From: Equadaptatus sp045642025
GTDB lineage: Bacteria; Synergistota; Synergistia; Synergistales; Synergistaceae
Direction of reading: 5' to 3'
Length of the DNA: 17,297 bases
NCBI GenBank assembly: GCA_045642025.1
Contig: JAZUIB010000047.1
Location: 1-17,297, forward strand
Under the pieces are notes generated by a model. That model was given only the letters and a program-made list of their open reading frames with translations, did not search any database and had not been told where the DNA came from. The translations under genes and the position numbers were made by a program. This document shows positions 1 to 4,927 of the stretch, piece by piece (within the stretch, counting starts at the first letter, position 1; each line of letters opens with the position of its first letter).

Positions 1-152
1 GTAAGCATTGTGTACTTTATTGCTTTGTCAAGAAACATATCGCGCCTTGCTTTATCGGAGTCAAACCGGACAGCGCGCTTTACCTCATTTCCGATATTCA
101 CCATCTGACTGACGAGAGACAGCTCAAACCAGCGGTCTAAAACAGAATCCAT
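1..152 (-). CDS. Unknown small protein, C-terminus cut off by window edge
   Basis: The first 50 codons of a minus-strand gene are visible, from an ATG at 152-150; the rest lies outside the window. The protein begins MDSVLDRWFELS and continues with NIGNEVKRAVRF and DKAIKYTML, an alpha-helical, charged pattern. From memory it resembles short uncharacterised proteins of anaerobic Bacillota that start with a D-RW-ELS motif and continue with NIGSEV-R; I know of no function for them. A GGAGG sequence lies 10 bases upstream of the ATG. The start overlaps the end of the preceding DUF5674 gene by 16 bases, so the two are probably translationally coupled and share one transcript. The overlap and clean codon pattern make the gene likely real; its role is not inferable. 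Confidence 0.7.
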   Translation of the reverse strand, partial: MDSVLDRWFELSLVSQMVNIGNEVKRAVRFDSDKARRDMFLDKAIKYTML

Positions 153-493
153 CTGCGGATAACCTCCGTTGCCTTTGCTTCTGTATCAGGATCCAAAATA
201 TTCAAACCTCCGCGCAAAAAACCGTGCATCTGATTGTTGTGAATATTTATAAACGAATCGTACTCTAAAATATTTTCTTCACCGGTCTCATCAAGCCAAA
301 GATTGAAACCCCACATATCTGTTTCTTCAGAACCTTTTTGTTCTTTCAGATAATCTGAAAGCTGATAGTGCATATCCGCATCCAATGCAACGATACCCTG
401 TGCAATATCAACAACCCCCTTAACAAAGTGGTTCGGGAAATCGTTCAGTTTGGCTATCTCGGCTATACTCATAGGCGTAGACAAAATAATCAT
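137..493 (-). CDS. DUF5674 family protein
   Basis: A 118-residue protein starting MIILSTPMSIAEIAK. It has the layout I associate with DUF5674: a short N-terminal strand-helix, the motif VKGVVDIAQGIVALDADMH at about residues 25-43, then WGFNLW (61-66), EYDSFINI (78-85) and a C-terminal helix ending in RRWILF. The family has no established function. An ATG 21 bases further upstream is in frame, but it overlaps the -10 box at 514-519. The ATG at 493 has a GAGGTGA ribosome site 7 bases before it, so 493 is the start. Transcription probably begins near 507 from the promoter at 514-542. The gene overlaps the next one by 16 bases, which suggests the two products work together. Confidence 0.8.
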   Translation of the reverse strand: MIILSTPMSIAEIAKLNDFPNHFVKGVVDIAQGIVALDADMHYQLSDYLKEQKGSEETDMWGFNLWLDETGEENILEYDSFINIHNNQMHGFLRGGLNILDPDTEAKATEVIRRWILF

Positions 494-513
494 TTCTCTG
501 TCACCTCGCCCCA

Positions 514-542
514 ATTATAAACATTACAGGCAAAAACAGCAA
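514..542 (-). promoter_or_regulatory. Sigma70-type promoter of the DUF5674 gene
   Basis: On the minus strand, TTGCTG (542-537) and TATAAT (519-514) are separated by exactly 17 bases. The expected transcript start, near 507, leaves a leader of about 14 bases containing the GAGGTGA ribosome site of the gene that starts at 493. This separates the DUF5674 unit from the toxin-antitoxin unit upstream. Confidence 0.6.
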
Positions 543-579
543 CATAACTGACAAGCGGAGAACAGAAATCACCCCTCTG

Positions 580-609
580 TTTTATGATAATACATAAGTT
601 ATCATAAAA
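580..609. repeat. 11-bp inverted repeat, possible operator
   Basis: TTTTATGATAA (580-590) and its exact reverse complement TTATCATAAAA (599-609) flank an 8-base AT-rich spacer. It lies between the toxin-antitoxin terminator (613-643) and the DUF5674 promoter (-35 at 537-542). It has no U-run after either arm, so it is not an intrinsic terminator. It resembles the AT-rich palindrome at 1276-1301 in composition, so a dimeric HTH repressor binding here is possible. This is inference from position and symmetry. Confidence 0.45.
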
Positions 610-612
610 GCA

Positions 613-643
613 GCAAAAAACGCCTGAGACAATCTCAGGCGTA
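613..643 (-). terminator. Intrinsic terminator of the toxin-antitoxin unit
   Basis: A perfect 9-bp stem, CGCCTGAGA (621-629) and TCTCAGGCG (633-641), has a 3-base loop. On the minus strand it is followed by six T residues (620-615). It lies 22 bases past the antitoxin stop codon at 665. Nearly the same sequence recurs at 1320-1361. Confidence 0.85.
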
Positions 644-664
644 CACGTTACTATTTACAATCCA

Positions 665-982
665 TCAACAAGGCTCGGCGACACGGTGACCGCAATGCTC
701 CTCTGCCGGAACAATAGCAAGCGTTTTGCCGAGAGGGCACAGCAGCTTTATCAGCGTTTTGACATTCGGCGACGTTGTACCGCGTTCAAGCCGCGCAATA
801 GCAGACTGCTTTACACCGCTTAACATTTCAAGCTCCTTCTGCGTCAGCCTCATCGCATTTCTCGCTGCCGTCAGTTCGCGGATAAACTCCGCTTCAAGCC
901 TGTTCTGCTCAATTTCCTCCGGCGAAAACAACTGCTGTTCCAGATCGTCGTTCCATTCCAACGGCTCATATTTATTCCTCAT
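665..982 (-). CDS. HigA-like antitoxin, XRE-type HTH protein
   Basis: A 105-residue DNA-binding protein. Its N-terminal part (1-40) is acidic and helical. A lambda-repressor-type helix-turn-helix follows at about 43-70: LTQKELEMLSGVKQSAIARL, then ERGTTSPNVKTL. This layout is typical of HigA antitoxins, which neutralise a RelE-fold HigB mRNase and repress their own operon. The ATG at 982 overlaps the toxin reading frame by 11 bases, the usual toxin-first order of higBA. GAGG lies 4 bases before the ATG. Because the partner toxin is broken (972-1257), this antitoxin is effectively an orphan that may persist as a repressor of the 1276-1306 region or of related loci. Family assignment is good; the present role is inferred. 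Confidence 0.85.
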   Translation of the reverse strand: MRNKYEPLEWNDDLEQQLFSPEEIEQNRLEAEFIRELTAARNAMRLTQKELEMLSGVKQSAIARLERGTTSPNVKTLIKLLCPLGKTLAIVPAEEHCGHRVAEPC

Positions 983-1257
983 TTTTCCTCATCTCCTCAA
1001 CAAATCTCGCAAATTCTCTCTTTGCCTTGTCAATTTCTGCAACAGCTGTTTTCTGCGTCTTCTTCACAAAACGATGCAACAGCACAAAACCGTCATCAAG
1101 ATATGCCGCAAACAAAATTCTGTCTCTCGTCGGACGCAATTCCCAAATCTCATTGTCCAAATGCTTTATATACGGCTCACAGACAGATAACCCATCATGT
1201 TTAAGCAGATACAGGCGATTTACCCTTAATGTCCTTGTAGAAATATATGCGATACAC
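972..1257 (-). pseudogene. HigB/RelE-type toxin (Gp49-like), internal deletion and frameshift
   Basis: The gene starts at a GTG (1257-1255) with AAGGAGG 7 bases upstream. It encodes YRIYFYKDIKGKSPV, the usual N-terminus of phage-derived Gp49-like/HigB toxins, then hits a TAA after 18 codons. In another frame the C-terminal two thirds continues: LLKHDGLSVCEPYIKHLD, then NEIWELRPTRDRILFAA and FVLLHRFVKKTQKT, to a TAA at 974-972. Compared with the usual length of about 110-120 residues, some 25-28 residues between SPV and the LLKHDGL segment are missing and the frame changes at the junction. The total span (286 bases) is not a multiple of three. A TTG-initiated remnant of 62 codons (from 1160) could in theory be made, but it lacks the N-terminal strand and helices of the fold. 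I call it an inactive toxin. Confidence 0.8.
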
Positions 1258-1275
1258 GGCTTCGCCTCCTTGTGT

Positions 1276-1306
1276 ATAATATAACATAAATGTTATATTA
1301 TGTAAA
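1276..1306 (-). promoter_or_regulatory. Promoter and palindromic operator of the higBA-like unit
   Basis: On the minus strand, TTTACA (1306-1301) and TATATT (1283-1278) are 17 bases apart. Lying over the spacer and -10 box is a palindrome with 12-bp arms, ATAATATAACAT (1276-1287) and ATGTTATATTAT (1290-1301), around two central bases. This is the expected place for autorepression by the HigA-like protein. The transcript would begin near 1271, just at the AAGGAGG ribosome site of the toxin gene. Confidence 0.7.
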
Positions 1307-1318
1307 TATCAAATACCG

Positions 1319-1361
1319 CAAAAAACGCCTGAGACAATCTCTGAGACAATCTCAGGCGTAT
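1319..1361 (-). terminator. Intrinsic terminator, variant copy with 12-bp tandem duplication
   Basis: The same stem as at 613-643 (CGCCTGAGA at 1327-1335, TCTCAGGCG at 1351-1359) is followed on the minus strand by seven T residues (1326-1320). Inside it the 12-mer CTGAGACAATCT is present twice in tandem (1330-1341 and 1342-1353), so the loop grows to 15 bases that can partly self-pair. It would end minus-strand transcripts coming from the DUF3800 gene. Confidence 0.75.
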
Positions 1362-1411
1362 CTTCAAAAATTACTGCTTTACAACCGTATAATACTAATG
1401 TAAACTATAAT

Positions 1412-1511
1412 CACAGGTAAGCGCGAGAGCAAACTCTGGCCGTCCCTCTTTAGAGGAGGCAGGTTTCCACGATGGATACCGACCAACAGAGTCTCGGGAC
1501 CTGTATTTTTT
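1412..1511 (+). ncRNA. Candidate structured RNA next to the DUF3800 gene
   Basis: This noncoding stretch folds into a compact three-way junction by eye. The outer helix is ACAGGT (1413-1418) with ACCTGT (1499-1504). Inside it are CGAG (1424-1427) with CTCG (1493-1496), an AGCAA bulge, and ACTCTG (1433-1438) with CAGAGT (1487-1492). Two hairpins follow: GCC/GGC plus CCTC-TTTA-GAGG (1439-1460), and GGT/ACC plus TCCA-CGA-TGGA (1462-1480). On the plus strand a TATAAT box lies at 1388-1393 and a run of six T follows the outer helix (1506-1511), consistent with a short self-terminating RNA. On the minus strand it would instead be a 3'-UTR element starting right after the DUF3800 stop codon, so the strand is uncertain. 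Comparative surveys (Weinberg and colleagues) described several RNA motifs found beside DUF3800 genes; whether this is one of them needs a covariance search. Confidence 0.55.
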
Positions 1512-2238
1512 ATGCCCCGAACTTTTTATATCCGTAACCGTCGATTCTTCCGTTGTGACAATACAGCACAGGCTTCAACATATTCAGATACGTACTGTCG
1601 GTCATTCCGTAATCGTTCTTATTCAAATACTGATATGTTGAACTCGCGACCGCATCTGCTATCTGCAATCCCATACACTGTGCCGAAGCATAAACATGAA
1701 ATTGCTGCTCATCTATAAAATTCCAATCTATTGTCGTTGATAATTCTTTAAGTTTAAGGAAATATTCTTTGATATCATCGTATGACACTTGTTTCCTTTT
1801 TGAGAAGCACAACAAGGGCGTACCGTCACCGATATTTTCAGTCTTTTTATAATAATCCCGGCAAAACCAGCTGACACGTTCAAGAAGCAATCTGCACGCA
1901 TAAGCATACAAAAGTTTTCCCTTGCTGAAACGTTCTCTGTCAAGTCCTGGCTTATAAACGGCAACTGTAATTGCCTTAACAGTTTGTGTATTGGCTATAG
2001 CGTTAAGATATGCGCGTCTTTTGTCATGAGTTAATTTTCTGAAATGAACTTCCTGTTTATCCGAAAAACGAAACATCTTGCGAACAGGACGAAATATAGA
2101 ACTCAATGCTTCAAAATCATCTTCTCTGCGCGTCAAAGCAGCAGAAACAATAAACCATTCTCTTGTCCTGCCCGAGAAATTAAAGCCTTCATCGCCTGCT
2201 TCGTCAATATATACACAAAACGAATGTTTTTTAGCCAC
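1510..2238 (-). CDS. DUF3800 domain protein
   Basis: A 242-residue soluble protein. It carries the DUF3800 signature: an N-terminal strand ending in IDEAGDEG (11-18), a central HFRKL (65-69), and the C-terminal LQIADAVASS (191-200), whose Asp is the usual family aspartate. DUF3800 is thought to have an RNase H-like fold with acidic active-site residues; its biological role is not settled, and it is common in mobile and defence-rich regions. The start is a GTG at 2238 with GAGG 5 bases upstream; an AAGGAG lies further up. The stop codon (1512-1510) coincides with the U-run of the adjacent structured RNA, so protein and RNA genes are packed end to end. Neighbours are a toxin-antitoxin remnant and a type I restriction system, which favours a defence or mobile-element role. 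Function is inferred only from context. Confidence 0.85.
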   Translation of the reverse strand: MAKKHSFCVYIDEAGDEGFNFSGRTREWFIVSAALTRREDDFEALSSIFRPVRKMFRFSDKQEVHFRKLTHDKRRAYLNAIANTQTVKAITVAVYKPGLDRERFSKGKLLYAYACRLLLERVSWFCRDYYKKTENIGDGTPLLCFSKRKQVSYDDIKEYFLKLKELSTTIDWNFIDEQQFHVYASAQCMGLQIADAVASSTYQYLNKNDYGMTDSTYLNMLKPVLYCHNGRIDGYGYKKFGA

Positions 2239-2471
2239 AGCTGCCTCATACTCCTTGGATTTTTAGTACTTATTGCATACTATTCACAATTTTATAATAA
2301 AAACACGCATCATACAATTTTCTCGTACGCCTCAAGACATAAAACATTCCATGCTGAATCCTATTCTAACTTTGTCTATTCGTTCAAATAACCATTAATT
2401 ATTTTTATACTGCATTTTTTCAACTTTGCTATCAGAGACTTAAACCTCAGGCGCTAAAATCTCTGCACAGA
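2239..2471. other. AT-rich intergenic region with one weak hairpin
   Basis: No coding region is seen here. It must hold the minus-strand promoter of the DUF3800 gene, but I find only imperfect boxes (for example TTGTAT and TATAAA about 15 bases apart near 2293-2320). CAGAGA (2433-2438) and TCTCTG (2460-2465) form a stem with a long loop just past the broken membrane-protein gene. The loop contains CCTCAGGCGC, reminiscent of the right arm of the terminators at 613-643 and 1319-1361, so it may be a decayed third copy. No U-run follows, so I do not call it a working terminator. Confidence 0.4.
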
Positions 2472-2684
2472 CTATTCTTCTGAATTATTTGAATTATCAT
2501 GGTGACCGAACAGGAAAAGAAGCAGCAGAATATCCCAAAACGAAGCCCTGTCCGGATGCCTTAAAACCCTGAACAGCAGCTTCCATTTCCAGATAATAAA
2601 CCTTATGACCAAATAAATAACTGCTATACAAATTAGAAACTGAAAAAATCACCGAACATCCGCATTAGTCCAAATCTTTTTCAT
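2472..2684 (-). pseudogene. Small membrane protein ORF, interrupted near its 5' end
   Basis: A reading frame ending at TAG (2474-2472) encodes a convincing small membrane protein: a hydrophobic helix (FLICIAVIYLVIRFII), a basic stretch (WKWKLLFRVLRHPDR), a second hydrophobic helix (FWDILLLLFLFG) and a polar tail ending NSNNSEE. Its beginning is disturbed. Read from the ATG at 2684 (MKKIWTNADVR), codon 12 is TGA (2651-2649), after which the frame continues with no further stop. Read from the ATG at 2665 (MRMFGDFF), one extra base in the T6 run at 2648-2643 would join it to the same frame. So either a nonsense mutation or a one-base slip in a homopolymer is present, or the start is non-canonical. 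Neither ATG has a clear Shine-Dalgarno. It follows the 255-residue membrane protein closely and was probably co-transcribed with it. Function unknown. Confidence 0.5.
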
Positions 2685-2714
2685 CGCCGAGAATATAATT
2701 ACAGCTATCCAAAA

Positions 2715-3482
2715 TTAAATTTTCTTGAACTCTGCTAACAGCATTTTCAGACAATCGCTGTATGCACAAAGCAATTCCAACAAATTCACAATAAATTCAT
2801 GGTATGTGCAGCAGAAATTATTACGTTTATTTACACAGTAACTAAAAATCCCGATAGTTTCTACAAGACGAGTAATCGCAAAAATTGCTCTGTCATTTGA
2901 CGGATTAACATTTACAACAATATCTAATGCACGTGAAACATTTGCCGATATTTCGTTAAGTTTCAGCATAAATGTCTCTAACTTTTTACCCTCAACACTA
3001 ACATGTGTCAGATTTTGAGTTTGCTCAAAAAAGTCTATAAGACTATCAAGAAATTCAATCTCTCGTTCTATAGCTGATATTTCTTCGCCTTTCCTTGTAG
3101 CCATAATATTTGGCATTTTTGCCGAAACCAAACTATAATTTTGAAATACCGTACTATCTTCAAACGTGACTGGGAACAACCTAATGTCAAATGAAATATT
3201 TAAAGTTATGCCAAAAAAGCCAAGACTTCCGAAAATTGTCCTTAAATATATATTCCATTTCATCATTCTGTCTGTGTATTCTTTTCCCTGAAACAGAATA
3301 AACGTAACTAAGCCGGCAAGTAAACTCCATGTAATAGCACCATCGGCGATATCATATACAGCAAACATTATTGACGACAGAACACATATAACAAAACAGT
3401 TATCTATTAAAAAATAGCTCATATAGCGGCATTTTTTACAGTAATGTTTTACAAATCGCACAGTTTTTTCTTTATAGTCCAC
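2715..3482 (-). CDS. Unrecognised membrane protein following hsdS
   Basis: I do not recognise this 255-residue protein. Residues 1-20 are basic and contain HYCKKC (a CxxC pair). Hydrophobic segments at about 22-44, 51-65 and 82-98 look like three membrane helices. Residues 120-255 form a helical soluble domain with EREIEFLDSLIDFFEQ and a cysteine-containing stretch NNFCCTYHEF. The start is a GTG at 3482, with GGTGA 6 bases upstream and an in-frame stop just before it. It lies 50 bases after hsdS on the same strand with no terminator between, so it is probably transcribed with the restriction operon. A one-base change in the AAGAAAATTT sequence at its end would extend it about 17 residues to a TAA overlapping the ATG at 2665. 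Possible roles as a membrane effector of a defence unit are speculation. Confidence 0.7.
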   Translation of the reverse strand: MDYKEKTVRFVKHYCKKCRYMSYFLIDNCFVICVLSSIMFAVYDIADGAITWSLLAGLVTFILFQGKEYTDRMMKWNIYLRTIFGSLGFFGITLNISFDIRLFPVTFEDSTVFQNYSLVSAKMPNIMATRKGEEISAIEREIEFLDSLIDFFEQTQNLTHVSVEGKKLETFMLKLNEISANVSRALDIVVNVNPSNDRAIFAITRLVETIGIFSYCVNKRNNFCCTYHEFIVNLLELLCAYSDCLKMLLAEFKKI

Positions 3483-3532
3483 TTTATTTCACCATAACTT
3501 GACCGTTCATTAACATTGGCAATGGAAATATT

Positions 3533-4927
3533 CTATTCCGCAAGCGAATCGCACAACGGCAAAAGTTCTTCAAGTTTCTCAACAATTCTTTTCTGCTCCG
3601 CAAGAGGAGGAAGAGGAATCATAAGATTATCTATACTTTTTTTATTAAGTGTTTTTCCTTTTATTGCAGTCTTTGTATCCCCGTAATTTGATATGAACGG
3701 CAAAACCTTGAACAAATAATCTCTTGTTACACACTCGTATGGAAGTATGGATATTATTGCTTCATTATGTACTGCGTTAATATCAAGTATAGAAACACGT
3801 CCAACTGTTAATTTAAAGCTCATCAACAAAGTTCCTGACAATGATATTCTTTCGTGAAAAATATCTTTATATGCTAAATTAGAAACTTTTTCTTTGGTAT
3901 CTGTTATATGACCGTTTTCAGGCATGTCACTTATTGAAACCCATGCAACATCGTCATTCCAATACTTAATATCACTGCGCGGCGGTGTTTTCCCCATGTG
4001 ATAGCCTGCAATATCTCCTAACTTTACCCACGCCCAATTTTCAGGTATGTCAAACGGGATTTCGTCTTCGCTTATCGGCTTGATTTTTCCGAGCAAGTCT
4101 TTTGCGCTGCCGTCGGTCGGAAGCTGCTTTGTCAATTTTCCCTGTATCGCTGCCTGCAGCAGAGCGTTTTTCATTTTTGACGGGAACGTTTTTTGAATTT
4201 CCTCAAGCTGTTTTTCGTCCCGTTCCAGTTTTTCAACCTCAGCAAACAATTCTTCTACACGCTCAATAATTCTTTTCTGCTCCGCAAGCGGAGGAAGAGG
4301 AAAACAGAGATTTATAATAGTTTCCTTTCCAGCACGTGGCATTTTAACACCGTAAGACTCACTATTAACGAGCAAATCAACATATGGAGATTGCAAAAAA
4401 CTCAATGTATATTGTTTGTTAATGCTTCCGTACATAGAAAAAGGCACAAGCTCAGGCGTACAAATTCCATCTTCGTCAGCAATTAAATTTTTCTTAAGGT
4501 ACGGACGTAATTTACTGTATAGAATATCTCCACTTTTGAATACTACTTTATCTCCTATGCTTTTTTTTTCTTTTAAAGTACATCTTTTTAGTAATCTTCC
4601 ACCTTTTTCAATATCTTCTAAGTCTAATAGCCATATAGACACTTTCTGATTAGCTAACACTTTTTCTTTGGGTTGTGCATAAGTAGATACTTCCCCAAAC
4701 TTCACCCATTCCCAGTTTCCGGGAATGTCAAACGGTTTTTCGTCGTCGGTTATGGGCGCGAGGGGCTTTTCTTTTTTGATTTTGCCTTCGGCAATGAGTT
4801 TTTCTTTTTCTGTTTTGATTTGGGCAAGTAAGTCTTTCGCGCTGCCGTCTGTCGGAAGCTGCTTTGTCAGTCTGCCCTGTATCGCAGCCTGTAATATGGA
4901 TTTTCTGAGTTTGTCCGCTATTTGCAT
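3533..4927 (-). CDS. hsdS: Type I restriction-modification specificity subunit HsdS
   Basis: A 464-residue HsdS that directs the HsdM2S methylase and the HsdR-bound nuclease to a bipartite DNA site. It has the usual pseudo-symmetric layout. A first conserved helix (ILQAAIQGRLTKQLPTDG, 11-28) is followed by TRD1 (about 66-200) and the spacer helix beginning LPPLAEQKRI (211-220). The conserved helix recurs (LLQAAIQGKLTKQLPTDG, 256-273), then TRD2 (about 291-430) and a second LPPLAEQKRI (439-448). The two halves share long near-identical DNA repeats. An A9 tract (complement of 4561-4569) lies in TRD1 at codons 120-123. The ATG at 4927 overlaps the end of the rhuM-like gene by 10 bases. The family call is firm; the recognition sequence cannot be read from the protein. 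Confidence 0.97.
   Translation of the reverse strand: MQIADKLRKSILQAAIQGRLTKQLPTDGSAKDLLAQIKTEKEKLIAEGKIKKEKPLAPITDDEKPFDIPGNWEWVKFGEVSTYAQPKEKVLANQKVSIWLLDLEDIEKGGRLLKRCTLKEKKSIGDKVVFKSGDILYSKLRPYLKKNLIADEDGICTPELVPFSMYGSINKQYTLSFLQSPYVDLLVNSESYGVKMPRAGKETIINLCFPLPPLAEQKRIIERVEELFAEVEKLERDEKQLEEIQKTFPSKMKNALLQAAIQGKLTKQLPTDGSAKDLLGKIKPISEDEIPFDIPENWAWVKLGDIAGYHMGKTPPRSDIKYWNDDVAWVSISDMPENGHITDTKEKVSNLAYKDIFHERISLSGTLLMSFKLTVGRVSILDINAVHNEAIISILPYECVTRDYLFKVLPFISNYGDTKTAIKGKTLNKKSIDNLMIPLPPLAEQKRIVEKLEELLPLCDSLAE
3584..3618. repeat. hsdS internal direct repeat B, copy 1
   Basis: This 35-bp stretch, encoding the PPLAEQKRI spacer start of the second half of HsdS, matches 4268-4302 at 34 of 35 positions. 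Such repeats allow exchange or duplication of target-recognition domains by recombination. Confidence 0.85.
4095..4134. repeat. hsdS internal direct repeat A, copy 1
   Basis: This 40-bp stretch, encoding LTKQLPTDGSAKDL in the middle of HsdS, matches 4830-4869 at 38 of 40 positions. Together with repeat B it frames the target-recognition domains. Confidence 0.85.
4268..4302. repeat. hsdS internal direct repeat B, copy 2
   Basis: Partner of 3584-3618, with one mismatch. It encodes the PPLAEQKRI spacer after TRD1. Confidence 0.85.
4830..4869. repeat. hsdS internal direct repeat A, copy 2
   Basis: Partner of 4095-4134, with two mismatches. It encodes the N-terminal conserved helix region of HsdS. 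Confidence 0.85.

Noticed and set aside
726..1190. 154-codon plus-strand open frame over the toxin-antitoxin genes
   Set aside because: It is antisense to a clear HTH antitoxin and toxin remnant, with low-complexity Ser/Cys/Phe content typical of a shadow frame.
1319..1361. Short tandem repeats as a CRISPR-like array
   Set aside because: Only one 12-bp tandem duplication inside a hairpin; there are no regularly spaced repeats or spacers and no cas genes.
1412..1511. Known housekeeping RNA (6S, SRP, tmRNA, RNase P) or a common riboswitch
   Set aside because: I could not find the conserved cores of these classes, the size is wrong for most, and it is not in front of a gene it could control as a riboswitch on either strand.
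2649..2651. UGA read as tryptophan or selenocysteine in the small membrane protein
   Set aside because: All intact genes in the window use TGG for Trp and end normally at TGA, TAA or TAG; no selenocysteine-type hairpin or redox context is seen. A mutation or sequence error is simpler.
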